NCBI RefSeq assembly: GCF_023586085.1
Contig: NZ_CP097757.1
Coordinates: forward strand, 620,001 to 684,000
Direction: 5' to 3'
DNA length: 64,000 nt
Source of the DNA: Blochmannia endosymbiont of Camponotus sp.
GTDB taxonomy: Bacteria; Pseudomonadota; Gammaproteobacteria; Enterobacterales; Enterobacteriaceae
Part shown: positions 42,172 to 52,348 of the stretch, piece by piece
Position numbering within the stretch: position 1 is the stretch's first letter
How the letters are laid out: each line of letters starts with the position of its first letter
Notes under the pieces: generated by a model
The model's input: the letters and a program-made list of their open reading frames with translations, nothing else
Database searches by the model: none
Told to the model about the DNA's origin: nothing
Made by a program: the position numbers and the translations under genes

Positions 42172-43410
42172 TCATTTTAACATTTTGTATAAATCAACTT
42201 TTTTTGTTTTTAAAACCGTATACCAACTAGTAACTACCCCGAGTAATAATGTTATGCCTAAAACCGATAATATATCCCACCCATTTATTTTAACAGGTAA
42301 AAAATTAATAAAATAGATTCCTTTTGATAAAATCTTATTTCCAATCAAATCGTTACAAATTGCAATCAAACTTGTTAACTTAAAAGAAGTAAAAACACCT
42401 AATCCAGTACCTACAACACCAGAAATAATATAAATAATCAATCCATACCAAAAAAATATACGTCGAATTAAAATATTTTGACCTCCTAATGCATAAATTA
42501 GTGCAATATCGTAATTTTTATCTTTTATTGACAAAATAAGCGTAGCAATTACATTAAAACAGGATATACTCATTATTAATATCATTGATAAATATACAAT
42601 TACACGAACCATTTGAATATCTCTATAAATGTACCCATAAGTATCCATCCAGCTTCTTACATAAACCTGATGGTTAAGTATTTTTTCAATTTTACATACT
42701 ATTCTATTAGCAGAAAAAATATCATTAATTTTAATAGCTATACCTGTAATATCCGATGTTTTATGATATAAATGCTGCGCATCCAATAAAGACATGATAG
42801 CGATATTGTAATCCAATTGACTATTCAAATTTAATATGCCGGCTACTTGTAAACGAACTTTTTTAGATGATAATAATTTGTTATCCATACGAAAATTATG
42901 AGCAATTAAAATAGTGATCCAATCACCTACCTTAATTCCTAGTGTATCCGATATTCCTTTCCCTAAAATAATCTGTTCCGTATTTTCACAAAAATATTTC
43001 CAAGAAAAATCTTTCTCTATAAAATAGGATAAGGTATTTTCATCTACATTTTTTGTTAAATTTATACTTCTAACATAAACCACGTGCCATTTATTATTAA
43101 ATTCAATAACTCCAGAAAAATTAATATAAGGATTTATACAAATAATTTCTGGAATTTGACGAATACGCTTCGAAACCGTCGACCAATCAATAAATGACGT
43201 ATTGACTGGTTCAATTTCTACATGTGGAACAATCGCCAAAATACGATGACTTAATTCATATTTAAATCCATTAATTGTGCTCAATGCAATTATAGATATT
43301 GCTACTCCTATAGTAATGCTAATGATAGAAATTAAAGATACTAAGGATATTAGAACATTATTATTCGAACCTAAATGAAATTTTAAAGCAATTTGTAGAG
43401 ATAATATCAT
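42172..43410 (-). CDS. lolE: LolE lipoprotein-release permease subunit
   Basis: 412 residues (E. coli 414). One N-terminal membrane helix, a large periplasmic domain (about 45-265), then three helices. Conserved pieces are STINGFKYELSHRILAIVPHVEIE, INPYINFSGVIE and WMDTYGYIYRDIQMVR. With LolC and LolD it extracts mature lipoproteins from the inner membrane. It is the last gene of the lolCDE operon. Confidence 0.94.
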   Translation of the reverse strand: MILSLQIALKFHLGSNNNVLISLVSLISIISITIGVAISIIALSTINGFKYELSHRILAIVPHVEIEPVNTSFIDWSTVSKRIRQIPEIICINPYINFSGVIEFNNKWHVVYVRSINLTKNVDENTLSYFIEKDFSWKYFCENTEQIILGKGISDTLGIKVGDWITILIAHNFRMDNKLLSSKKVRLQVAGILNLNSQLDYNIAIMSLLDAQHLYHKTSDITGIAIKINDIFSANRIVCKIEKILNHQVYVRSWMDTYGYIYRDIQMVRVIVYLSMILIMSISCFNVIATLILSIKDKNYDIALIYALGGQNILIRRIFFWYGLIIYIISGVVGTGLGVFTSFKLTSLIAICNDLIGNKILSKGIYFINFLPVKINGWDILSVLGITLLLGVVTSWYTVLKTKKVDLYKMLK

Positions 43411-43438
43411 TTTTAAACAACTACCTAAACGAATTATC

Positions 43439-44122
43439 CTATGTCGATATTATTTGACCATCAGATATCGTTAATATTCTATGACATTTCTTAGCCAAAT
43501 CTAAATCGTGAGTTGCAATTAAAAAAGTTGTTCCGTAATGAGTATTTAATGTTTTTAGCAATTGAAAAATATTACTCGAATTTTTTTCATCTAAATTGCC
43601 AGTTGGTTCATCAGCCAGCACTAAAGCTGGATTATTTATTATAGCTCGTGCTATAGCCACTCTCTGACTTTCTCCTCCAGACAATTCATTTGGAAAAAAA
43701 TGAATACGATTTTCTAAACCAACTAATTTTAATATACATCGTGCTTTACTTTTTGCTTGACTAAATCCAATACCTCCAATCAACAATGGCATCGCTACAT
43801 TTTCTAAAATATCAAAATCTAATAACAAATGATGAAATTGATAAATAAAACCTAAGCGTTTATTACGTATCATAGCGAGCGCATTATCAGATAATTTATG
43901 TAATGCGTACCCTTCAAAAAATATCTCACCTGCAGTTGGTTTGTCTAATCCCCCAAGTAAATGTAACAGTGTACTTTTACCAGATCCAGATATCCCCACA
44001 ATAGCAATCACCTCATTAGGTTGTATACTTAAAGTAATACAATTCAATACTTTAATTAAAAAGTTAGCACGACGATAATATTTAGTTAATTGAGTGCAAT
44101 GTAACAATGGAATATCAGCCAT
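43439..44122 (-). CDS. lolD: LolD lipoprotein-release ATPase
   Basis: 227 residues from the ATG at 44122 (MADIPLLHC), which overlaps the lolC stop by 8 bp; the frame is also open upstream to 44158. Walker [10 protein letters not shown], signature [14 protein letters not shown] and Walker [13 protein letters not shown] are intact, as is the LolD-typical QFHHLLLDF. It powers LolCDE. Confidence 0.95.
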   Translation of the reverse strand: MADIPLLHCTQLTKYYRRANFLIKVLNCITLSIQPNEVIAIVGISGSGKSTLLHLLGGLDKPTAGEIFFEGYALHKLSDNALAMIRNKRLGFIYQFHHLLLDFDILENVAMPLLIGGIGFSQAKSKARCILKLVGLENRIHFFPNELSGGESQRVAIARAIINNPALVLADEPTGNLDEKNSSNIFQLLKTLNTHYGTTFLIATHDLDLAKKCHRILTISDGQIIST

Positions 44123-45323
44123 GACGTAAAATTTTTGCAGGATGCACAGAAGCTGCACGCCATGATGGATACAACGTAGCTAACAAGACTATAACAAACG
44201 TCATGAATATAATACCTAAAATTTGATAATATTTTATCTCTACGGGTAATTGTACAGTATCTGGCAATATTTTAAAAAACAATAATATTTCATTTAATCT
44301 ATTAGACAACAATAATCCTAATCCTGTACCAAATATAATACCTAAAATACCATTTCCAAATCCTTGGATCATAAAAAGCAGCACAATCTGTCGGCGAGTA
44401 AAACCATATGTTTGCAGTACTGCAATTTCTATCTGTTTATCTAATATCAATAACACTAAAAAAGAAATAACATTAAAACTTGCTGCTATTATGATTAAAA
44501 CTAATAACAAGGACATTATATTTTTTTCTATTTTCATCGCTTGAAATAAAGACCCTTTACACTCTCTCCAATCCTTCCACACCCAATCCTTATATAATTG
44601 CGAATCACTATAACTATTTACTAAAAATGGTTCATGTAACCACAATCGCCACCCAGTAACACATTGCGATGGATAACGCATTAATGTAGAAGCATCAGAT
44701 TGGTGTATTAATACTTGATAAGAATCAACTTCACTAGTAGTAATATAAATATCTAATACTGTAAATAATCGTTGACTAGGAACATAGCCGATGGGAGTGA
44801 TCTGTCTAACAGAAGGGACAATTACACGAATTTGATCATTTATACTTACTTCAAGTAGTTTTGCTAAAGCTGACCCAATAATTATATAATATTTTCCTGA
44901 ACTTAACCGATTTATATGTTTATTGAGCAAATACAGATATAATGGCTCAAAATGATTCGGATTAATCCCCAACATGACTCCAAATGATGCTTTTCTAGGA
45001 CTTTGTAATATGACATTGGATGTCACCAACGGCTGCATACATATTATTTTATGTTGTAATTGACGTAACACTAATTTTGGTTTATCCTCAACGTGCACAT
45101 ACCCTTTGTCAGTAGTAAGCAATACATGAGGGATAAAATTAAGAAGACTTTGTTTTATATCACGCTCACAACCATTCATAACTGACAATACAGTTATCAT
45201 GGCCATCACACCTAACATAATGGCAATTCTAGAAATCCAATAAATATTTCGGCTAAACTGATCTATCGATTTTCCAAAAATATAACGTAAAGCAATGAAC
45301 AATACGGCCGGTCGATACGTCAA
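44115..45323 (-). CDS. lolC: LolC lipoprotein-release permease subunit
   Basis: 402 residues (E. coli 399). Same layout as LolE: helix, periplasmic domain, three C-terminal helices, ending in [20 protein letters not shown]. In E. coli LolC contacts LolA through its periplasmic hook. It is the first gene of the operon. A perfect 33-bp inverted repeat lies 64 bp upstream of its start. Confidence 0.94.
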   Translation of the reverse strand: MTYRPAVLFIALRYIFGKSIDQFSRNIYWISRIAIMLGVMAMITVLSVMNGCERDIKQSLLNFIPHVLLTTDKGYVHVEDKPKLVLRQLQHKIICMQPLVTSNVILQSPRKASFGVMLGINPNHFEPLYLYLLNKHINRLSSGKYYIIIGSALAKLLEVSINDQIRVIVPSVRQITPIGYVPSQRLFTVLDIYITTSEVDSYQVLIHQSDASTLMRYPSQCVTGWRLWLHEPFLVNSYSDSQLYKDWVWKDWRECKGSLFQAMKIEKNIMSLLLVLIIIAASFNVISFLVLLILDKQIEIAVLQTYGFTRRQIVLLFMIQGFGNGILGIIFGTGLGLLLSNRLNEILLFFKILPDTVQLPVEIKYYQILGIIFMTFVIVLLATLYPSWRAASVHPAKILRHG

Positions 45324-45387
45324 AATCTGCTGTACTACCTCATAAACATATCAAATAATATAATTTTTAAATTCTTATATATCTACT

Positions 45388-45460
45388 AGATTCAATTATT
45401 AAATATACACACTGACTATACAACAAATATAGTCAGTGTGTATATTTAATAATTGAATCT
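45388..45460. repeat. 33-bp perfect inverted repeat upstream of lolC
   Basis: Arms 45388-45420 and 45428-45460 are perfect complements over 33 bp with a 7-nt loop (CAACAAA). It lies between lpoB (upstream on the minus strand) and lolC. It is the longest perfect inverted repeat noticed in the window. It may end lpoB transcription; no clear T run follows on the minus strand. Confidence 0.8.
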
Positions 45461-45537
45461 TTTCATAAAATCGCGTCTTCAAAATTTGAATAATCTTTAA
45501 GTCATCACTTGTAATACTATTACAATCCATTCATATC

Positions 45538-46119
45538 TTACGCAGAACCACTAACAACTCTCAAAATCTCACCAGTCTTAACAGATATTAATTGTAATTC
45601 TAAATTTGGTTTTTCTGAGCTTCCATAAGCAATACCATATAGAACATAATTCGCTTGCAAATAATTTGCAATTCTTATAGAAAAATTATAAGAGTTTCTA
45701 TTATCTTCTGGAAACACACCCAATTCTCTATATACAGAATATAATGTTCCTATATCAATAACATTATATTTTTTAGTATTCTCTACAATACATTTAATTA
45801 ACATGTTTGTGACATTATTAGTTTGAAAAATACCGTTGGTGTTATTCTTTATTACATTTACTAATAATACGCTACCGCGTTCGATATTATCAAAAAAAAA
45901 TGCATTTTGCAGAATATTTAATAAAATTGGTTTCCAATAAATTAAATCAATTTTAGATGGTACTGATAATGCAGGCCTCGTATTTAGCGTAAACGTGCTA
46001 TCGTCACTACATAAACCAATACAATGCACAGAAATTATCCCAATCACTAAACATATCATCTTTTTTTCATAAATGAAATATGTATTATTATTGATAATAA
46101 ATTTATTATTATTTTTCAT
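45538..46119 (-). CDS. lpoB: LpoB, activator of PBP1b
   Basis: 193 residues. The C-terminal part matches E. coli LpoB (YcfM): RGSVLLVNVIKNNTNG, YRELGVFPEDN, ARIANYLQANYVLYG-like order and LQLISVKTGEILR. E. coli LpoB is an outer-membrane lipoprotein that stimulates PBP1b. Here the Pro-rich linker is much shorter, and neither cysteine near the N-terminus (C33, C37) has a normal lipobox. A second ATG at 46059 could be the true start. Position between hinT and lolCDE agrees with E. coli order, with genes lost. Confidence 0.82.
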   Translation of the reverse strand: MKNNNKFIINNNTYFIYEKKMICLVIGIISVHCIGLCSDDSTFTLNTRPALSVPSKIDLIYWKPILLNILQNAFFFDNIERGSVLLVNVIKNNTNGIFQTNNVTNMLIKCIVENTKKYNVIDIGTLYSVYRELGVFPEDNRNSYNFSIRIANYLQANYVLYGIAYGSSEKPNLELQLISVKTGEILRVVSGSA

Positions 46120-46293
46120 AATAATTCTTATCTAAAAATAAAAATTTTCACCAAACGCGCTATCATATTGTCCTCTACACATCAATAAATATATATTTTA
46201 ATTCTTATATAAAATAAAAATTAAATTATTATTACAAGAAATACGAATTTAAAAATTAATTTATAATTAAACTATAATAAACATATTATCTGA

Positions 46294-46647
46294 TTACTCT
46301 TGCTGTAACAAAGGACCTAGAGGTTTTCCTCCCAATAAATGCATATGAAGATGATAAATTTCTTGACCAGAATGATGGTTACAATTAACTATTAAACGAT
46401 AACCTGAAGCATGTATATTCTTTCGCTTAGCAATTTTTGCTGCTACTACAAATAATCTACCTAATATTATTTCATCATTAGTTGTGACATGATTAACAGT
46501 AGGAATCAATATATTAGGCACAATTAATACATGAACAGGTGCTTGAGGATTTAGATCATAAAATGCAGTCACTAATTCATCTTGATATAGAAGATCAACT
46601 TTTATTTTCTTTGTAATAATATTTGTAAAAATATTGTCTTTTTTCAT
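46294..46647 (-). CDS. hinT: HinT purine nucleoside phosphoramidase
   Basis: 117-residue HIT-family hydrolase with the histidine triad HLHMHLLGG near the C-terminus and [18 protein letters not shown] at the N-terminal side. It cleaves AMP-lysine and similar phosphoramidates, including lysyl-AMP made by LysRS. Next to lpoB, as in E. coli (ycfL lost). Confidence 0.94.
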   Translation of the reverse strand: MKKDNIFTNIITKKIKVDLLYQDELVTAFYDLNPQAPVHVLIVPNILIPTVNHVTTNDEIILGRLFVVAAKIAKRKNIHASGYRLIVNCNHHSGQEIYHLHMHLLGGKPLGPLLQQE

Positions 46648-46824
46648 AATTTATCCTATTACTTAAAAAGTATATAAATATTACAATAATTTTTTATCAC
46701 ATTAGCTAAATATCTTAGCTTTAATATAGTAAAAAATATAAATACTATATCTATCTTCAGGTTACTAAATACTGCGTTATATTTACAACTATATAATAAA
46801 TTAATTACGACGGTATTAATCAAA

Positions 46825-46862
46825 ACATATTCAATATAGTATAACTACTATATTGAATATGT
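46825..46862. terminator. 17-bp inverted repeat between ycfH and hinT
   Basis: Perfect 17-bp arms (46825-46841, 46846-46862) with a 4-nt loop, 64 bp downstream of the ycfH stop. Probable transcript end. The stem is A+T-rich. Confidence 0.5.
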
Positions 46863-46925
46863 ATAACAATACGATACTGATAATCTATCTATAATATCCA
46901 TTTAATAATTTATATTATTCTTATG

Positions 46926-47708
46926 TCACAAGTGAAACAAAGTACGAAAATTAACTGTGGTAATAAAAGCTAATTCATCCATAGTAATATTCTTTACAAA
47001 CGCTATATGATTAGCAATTTCATGTATATAAGCCGGCTGATTCTCTTGCCCTCTATAGGGAATAGGAGTAAGATAAGGAGAATCAGTTTCTAACAATATA
47101 CGATCAGAAGGTACGTATTTGATTACTTCTTTAATCATGTAAGATTTTCTAAATGTTACCATACCAGAAAAAGATATATAAAAATTAAGATTTAATAACA
47201 ATCTTGCAGTGTCTATGTTTTCATTAAAACAATGTAACACGCCGCCACACTCTTCTGCTGATTCTGAGCGTAAAATAGCGATAGTATCCTTACAAGAAGC
47301 ACGACTATGTACAATAACTGGTTTCTGTGCTGCTCTCGCAACACGAATATGTTCCCGAAATGCTTCTTTTTGCTTTTTCCTGTTATCTAATTTTAATTTA
47401 TGATAATAATCCAATCCAGTTTCACCTATTGCTACTACATTTCTTCTAGAAGATAAAATATCTAATCTTTCTCTATCAAAATTATCAGAATAATGTACAT
47501 ACACAGGATGTACTCCACAAGAAAATACAACGTCATTTCTATATCCAATTAACTCAACCATGCTATTATAATCTGACATAGAGACACTAACTGATAAAAC
47601 TAGCTGTACTCCTCTTTTTTTAGCTTTATTCAATACATCTGAAACATCCTTGTGAATATTTTGATAATTTAATTGATTTAAATGACAATGAGAATCTACC
47701 AAAAACAT
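46926..47708 (-). CDS. ycfH: TatD-family metal-dependent hydrolase YcfH
   Basis: 260 residues from the ATG at 47708 (MFLVDSHCHLNQL), 5 bp after the holB stop, with GGAG upstream; a longer frame to 47747 overlaps holB. TatD metal ligands are seen in DSHCHL, GETGLDYY, VIVHSR, LHCFNE and LETDSPYL. The family comprises DNases/hydrolases; the exact substrate is not certain. It sits in the tmk-holB-ycfH group as in E. coli. Confidence 0.93.
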   Translation of the reverse strand: MFLVDSHCHLNQLNYQNIHKDVSDVLNKAKKRGVQLVLSVSVSMSDYNSMVELIGYRNDVVFSCGVHPVYVHYSDNFDRERLDILSSRRNVVAIGETGLDYYHKLKLDNRKKQKEAFREHIRVARAAQKPVIVHSRASCKDTIAILRSESAEECGGVLHCFNENIDTARLLLNLNFYISFSGMVTFRKSYMIKEVIKYVPSDRILLETDSPYLTPIPYRGQENQPAYIHEIANHIAFVKNITMDELAFITTVNFRTLFHL

Positions 47709-47712
47709 AATG

Positions 47713-48726
47713 TCATATACTCCATACATGGAAACAAGATTCAACAATATCTTGTTTCCAATTTAATAATCGATAAGTCAATAATAATTCACGATCAACA
47801 CTAGTAAATTTCTGAAAATAACACAACAATGATAACCATTGTTGTAATTGAAGGCTTAAAGACGAAACATTCCGGTAATCTGCAATAATAGTAATTAATT
47901 CTATTTGATCTAAATTTATTATAAATCTTTTATTTATCCCCTGCTTCCATTTTAATGCATCTACAAGTATAGTAATAAACCAATACAAATATGTATTTTT
48001 CCGACAGGTATTTAAAAATGGTACAAGTTTTAAAAAATCTTTATTTATAATAGTACAATATATGGATTTGCATAATTCTAATCGTTGTTTCCACATCCCT
48101 AATTTAAACATAGCTTCCGCTTCTATAGGAGCGCCGTTACACAAACGTAATGCACATTGTGCCGATTTGTCATCCACTCTTCCTTCTTGTTGTTGTTTTA
48201 ACCACTGTAATCCAAGTGACTCCTTTGGAGGAGTAATTGACCATTTCATACATCGACTCAAAAATGTTAATGGTATTTTCATATAATCTCGAGTTTGAAA
48301 AAAAAAATAAGTATTTATTGGAGGTTCATCGAGTGTTTTAAGCAATACATTAATAGATTGATCGGTTAAATGTTCTACATATTTTATAAATATAATTTTT
48401 ACTTGACTTCGATAAGAGTGATGGTGTATAGCATTAATACAAGCACGTATAATATCAACGCCTATAGTTTGGGTATTATTGTCCGGATTTATTGGATAAT
48501 AGTCAGGATAGTGCCCTATATTCATTAACTTGCAATTATAGCAAATATTACAGTGTCGAGTTTCTCGAGGATGAGAGCAACTTAACCATCGCACAATAGC
48601 ATAAATTAAAGCATCTTCCCCGTTATCCCATTTAGCATTTAAAAGTAACGCATGATGTCCTCTATTTTTTCGATAAGAATTCAATATTTTACTATGAATA
48701 ATATTCAACCAGGGATACCACTTCAT
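47713..48726 (-). CDS. holB: DNA polymerase III delta' subunit
   Basis: 337 residues from the ATG at 48726 (MKWYPWL), which overlaps the tmk stop as TAATG and has AGGAG upstream; 334 residues in E. coli. It is a clamp-loader subunit without ATPase activity. It has the zinc-binding cysteines CSHPRETRHCNICYNCKLM and the LLKTLDEPP motif (SRC region FLSRCMKW). Its retention shows a conventional clamp loader. Confidence 0.93.
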   Translation of the reverse strand: MKWYPWLNIIHSKILNSYRKNRGHHALLLNAKWDNGEDALIYAIVRWLSCSHPRETRHCNICYNCKLMNIGHYPDYYPINPDNNTQTIGVDIIRACINAIHHHSYRSQVKIIFIKYVEHLTDQSINVLLKTLDEPPINTYFFFQTRDYMKIPLTFLSRCMKWSITPPKESLGLQWLKQQQEGRVDDKSAQCALRLCNGAPIEAEAMFKLGMWKQRLELCKSIYCTIINKDFLKLVPFLNTCRKNTYLYWFITILVDALKWKQGINKRFIINLDQIELITIIADYRNVSSLSLQLQQWLSLLCYFQKFTSVDRELLLTYRLLNWKQDIVESCFHVWSI

Positions 48727-49367
48727 TATAACTTGCTCCTGGAGCATATCCACCAATCTAAATATCTGTAAATAATAGCAGAAACTTTTTCTAAACTTTG
48801 AGAAGCATCAATCATAACAATGTTCTTTTTTTCAGAGGCTAATTTTTTATAACAAGAACGCACACGAGCAAAAAAACTTAAAGGTTCTTGTTCAAAACAA
48901 TCTAATATTATTCTATTCTTTATTCGAGATGCACTTAATTCTGGAGAGATATCAAGATAAAATGTTAAATCTGGATATAAGATACTTGTAACTTTATCAG
49001 ATAAAGCATGTAATAACAGCATATCAACTCCCCTACCGCCTCCTTGATATGCCTGAGAAGACAAATCATATCTATCTCCAATTACCCAATAGCCTCTAGA
49101 TAAAGCTGGTTTAATAACATTTTTTATTAATTGAAATCGTGCAGTATAAATCATCAATAACTCTGATATGCTATCCATAGGTTCGTTTATAAGTCCACTA
49201 TATTTAATTAATACACCCAATAAATCTGCAACTGGCGTGCCCCCTGGTTCACGAGTAGTTACAATATTTACAATACCACATTGATTTAGATATTTAATTA
49301 TGCGATAAACAATGGTAGTTTTTCCGGCTCCATCCAATCCTTCAATCGTAATAAATTTATTACCCAC
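48726..49367 (-). CDS. tmk: Thymidylate kinase
   Basis: 213 residues, as in E. coli. P-loop EGLDGAGKTT, the DR-type motif GDRYDLSSQAYQGGGRG (lid substrate contacts) and TREPGGTPVA are intact. It makes dTDP from dTMP. It is coupled to holB by a 1-bp stop/start overlap. Confidence 0.95.
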   Translation of the reverse strand: MGNKFITIEGLDGAGKTTIVYRIIKYLNQCGIVNIVTTREPGGTPVADLLGVLIKYSGLINEPMDSISELLMIYTARFQLIKNVIKPALSRGYWVIGDRYDLSSQAYQGGGRGVDMLLLHALSDKVTSILYPDLTFYLDISPELSASRIKNRIILDCFEQEPLSFFARVRSCYKKLASEKKNIVMIDASQSLEKVSAIIYRYLDWWICSRSKL

Positions 49368-49752
49368 GTCATACCTTATACAAAAATTACTAATGTTATT
49401 AACATCATAATTTAATTATTATTCGTTAAAGTTATAAAAATTTATGTGCTATTGTAATAAATCTCAAAAACACATAACCTTTATATTTCCTATAACTATA
49501 AATATTTTATATATCCACATAAATTAAAAATAATAAAACTTAATTCGTATAAGCAGAAATTAATAGTAAATAACATTTATACAGTATATGAGCAAATACC
49601 ATTTCTAAGATTATCACAAACATATCTGTAACAACAATTCTAATAAAGAAAGTTAAATCATTATTTTTTAATCAGCTTATTAAAGACAGTTTTATTTTTG
49701 ATGAAAATCATAAAACATTTTATGCATATAATTTTCTAAAAAATAATAAATA
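49368..49752. other. Spacer where mltG has been lost
   Basis: 385 bp between pabC and tmk; E. coli has mltG (yceG) here. No remnant is recognised in the A+T-rich sequence. Confidence 0.5.
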
Positions 49753-50580
49753 CTATTGAATCTTATTATTTGTAAGACAAGAATACAACAAATGAAATAA
49801 TGTCTTATCTGAATAAAAATAATCATCAATTGAGTTAACTGATGCTAATGGCAATAAAGCATTTGTAATAAACACTTCATTTGCATTTTTTAAATGCTCA
49901 GAACCAACTGTCACTGTCCGTATACAGTATCCTAATTCTGGTAGTAATTTAAATACTATCTGACGCATAATTCCATTAACACCAGCATAATGTATAGAGG
50001 GAGTAAACACTTGATATTCATACCGCCAAAAAATGTTAGAACTACAACATTCTACAACATTTCCATCGGTATCTAAAACTAATGCTTCATCGATTTTCTT
50101 ATTTTTACTTATCCACATAGAAATCATAACTTGTTCTAATCTATTAAGATGCTTGATTCCTGCTAAACAAGTGTTCCGCGCCAATCGCATAACACTTGTT
50201 TTCATGCTAATCCCAACATTAACCCATCGTATGTAATATTTCGGTAACCGACCGATATAAATTATACGTAATGGTTCAATATCGTCTTTGCATTTATATC
50301 CATGTAGTCTATGACCATTGCTTCTACTAATTATTACTTTGATGACATTATGTGCGCTACTAAAGGAAGCTGCTTGTAATATTTCTTTGTATAAAAGATC
50401 ATAATTGAAATTATTAAACATTAACCTTTTTGCCGAAAAAATTAATCGATTCATGTGCAAATCTAAAAACTCTATCTCCCCATTTCGTAATCTAGCAGTC
50501 GTAAAAAATCCATCTCCAAAATGTAAAGCACGATTATTCAATGATACTGTTTTTTTTGAAATCCCATTCACCCAATACAT
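49753..50580 (-). CDS. pabC: Aminodeoxychorismate lyase
   Basis: 275-residue fold-type IV PLP enzyme releasing p-aminobenzoate from aminodeoxychorismate for folate synthesis. It has NRALHFGDGFFTTAR, the PLP lysine block GIKHLNRLEQV, DEALVLDTDGNVVECCSSNIFW and GVNGIMRQ. It lies between acpP and tmk, as in E. coli, with fabF and mltG missing. Confidence 0.93.
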   Translation of the reverse strand: MYWVNGISKKTVSLNNRALHFGDGFFTTARLRNGEIEFLDLHMNRLIFSAKRLMFNNFNYDLLYKEILQAASFSSAHNVIKVIISRSNGHRLHGYKCKDDIEPLRIIYIGRLPKYYIRWVNVGISMKTSVMRLARNTCLAGIKHLNRLEQVMISMWISKNKKIDEALVLDTDGNVVECCSSNIFWRYEYQVFTPSIHYAGVNGIMRQIVFKLLPELGYCIRTVTVGSEHLKNANEVFITNALLPLASVNSIDDYFYSDKTLFHLLYSCLTNNKIQ

Positions 50581-51204
50581 TATTATCTCAATTTATCAGT
50601 GATAAATAACATTTGACAAATCTTCTAATACAACAGATACCGAAACAGTTGTTCTTTAACTCTATACAACAATGATAATACAACATTATTTTTTAATATA
50701 CACCCGCATAATTTATAATATTTAATAAATATAATTATTTATTATTGATATAACATTTACAATTACGAAATTAATATTTTTACCTTCTACTTCTAAATAC
50801 ATAAGTTTTATTATAATCAAATTATTTTTTAACTCTTACAATACATTACAATCTTCTAATTTAAAAATTTACAATTAATATTAACTGTGTTATCAATAGT
50901 ACCAACTTTTAAATCATTATCTTTCAATCCTTATATATTGTTAACACAATTTGTTATATTGTAACAACCTTACTTATAAAAACAATTTATCAATTTACTA
51001 AAAAATATTTTATTATCAAAAACTTTATTACGTATTTAATTAATTAATCCGCACATAAAACAAAACTAACAATGCATGCAAATCAATCGTATACACATTA
51101 ACGATGATTATCCTAAATTAAATTTAATTTCTCCTATAGCTATAAATACAATTTAACTAAAAATACTTATGCACTAGTATAAGTAAATACTATATACCTT
51201 GTAA
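50581..51204. other. Spacer where fabF has been lost
   Basis: 624 bp downstream of acpP, where fabF lies in E. coli. Nothing resembling a ketosynthase frame remains. Elongation must then rely on another ketosynthase (such as FabB) encoded elsewhere. Confidence 0.5.
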
Positions 51205-51453
51205 TTAATCATTTTTATTTTTATGACTATTACTAATAAAATCTATCGCTGCTTGAACAGTTGTAATCTTTTCAGCCTCTTCATCTGGAATTTCAGTATC
51301 AAATTCTTCCTCTAATGCCATAACCAACTCAACAGTATCAAGAGAATCAGCGCCAAGATCATCAACAAATGAAGCATGGTTTACGACTTCTTCTTTTTTG
51401 ACTCCCAATTGTTCAGCAATAATTGTTTTTACTTTTTCTTCTATAGTATTCAT
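51205..51453 (-). CDS. acpP: Acyl carrier protein
   Basis: 82 residues from the ATG at 51453 (MNTIEEKV). An in-frame GTG at 51462 lies only two bases after the AGGA, so the ATG is preferred. The phosphopantetheine serine is in [18 protein letters not shown]; helix II and the acidic [12 protein letters not shown] are the same as E. coli. Carries acyl chains for FabD/H/G, PlsX, LpxL and others. Confidence 0.96.
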   Translation of the reverse strand: MNTIEEKVKTIIAEQLGVKKEEVVNHASFVDDLGADSLDTVELVMALEEEFDTEIPDEEAEKITTVQAAIDFISNSHKNKND

Positions 51454-51586
51454 ATTATTCACTTTCCTATCAAAATGTACTTATACGATAGTTCTCAAAA
51501 AATATAAAAACATCGTACCACCCTAGCGATTTAAAAATTACACTTTCTTTTCTAAAATCTTTAATAGATACATCACATAACACTAA

Positions 51587-52321
51587 TTATCCCATATACA
51601 TCCCTCCATTAATATGCATTGTTTGTCCAGTAATATATTCTGAATAATCAGAGGCTAAAAACATTACAGCATAAGCCACATCTTTAGGCTTTCCAAAACG
51701 ATTAACTGGTATTTTTGACAAAATATCATTTTTCTGCTTATCAGTGAATTTTTTCACCATATCCGTACAAATAAAGCCTGGTGTTATCAAATTAACTGTA
51801 ATACCTCTAGAAGCAACCTCACGAGCTAAAGATTTTGTAAATCCAATTAATCCAGATTTAGCAGCTGAATAATTTACTTGCCCAGCATTTCCCATAATAC
51901 CAACTACGGAACCAATGTTGATAATTCTACCATAATGTTTTTTTATCATTGATCTTATGACCAATTTAGACATACGATATACAGCAGTCAAATTCACATC
52001 AATAACGGATTGCCATTCATTATCTCTCATGTGCAACAAAATATTATCTTGAACAATACCAGCATTATTTACTAAAATATCAACATTTCCAAATTCTTGA
52101 TGTATCTTTTTTGCAAAAATATCAATAGAATATTTATCAGTAACATCTAATTCCATCCCTTTTCCTTGACTTCCTAAATATGTATCAATATCTTTAACAC
52201 CCAACTCACTAGTCGCAGTTCCTATTACAGTAGCTCCATGTTTAGCAAACATTTCAATAATAGCACGACCAATACCACGACGAGCACCAGTTACTAAGAC
52301 AATTTTTTCATTAAAAGTCAT
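51587..52321 (-). CDS. fabG: 3-oxoacyl-ACP reductase
   Basis: 244 residues, same as E. coli. Short-chain dehydrogenase with the NADPH motif TGARRGIGRAI, NNAG, the catalytic serine in IGSVVG and YxxxK in NYSAAKSG. Reduces beta-ketoacyl-ACP. It lies in the plsX-fabH-fabD-fabG-acpP cluster with short spacers. Confidence 0.96.
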   Translation of the reverse strand: MTFNEKIVLVTGARRGIGRAIIEMFAKHGATVIGTATSELGVKDIDTYLGSQGKGMELDVTDKYSIDIFAKKIHQEFGNVDILVNNAGIVQDNILLHMRDNEWQSVIDVNLTAVYRMSKLVIRSMIKKHYGRIINIGSVVGIMGNAGQVNYSAAKSGLIGFTKSLAREVASRGITVNLITPGFICTDMVKKFTDKQKNDILSKIPVNRFGKPKDVAYAVMFLASDYSEYITGQTMHINGGMYMG

Positions 52322-52348
52322 CTTTCATGTACTCCTTATAGAAATATA

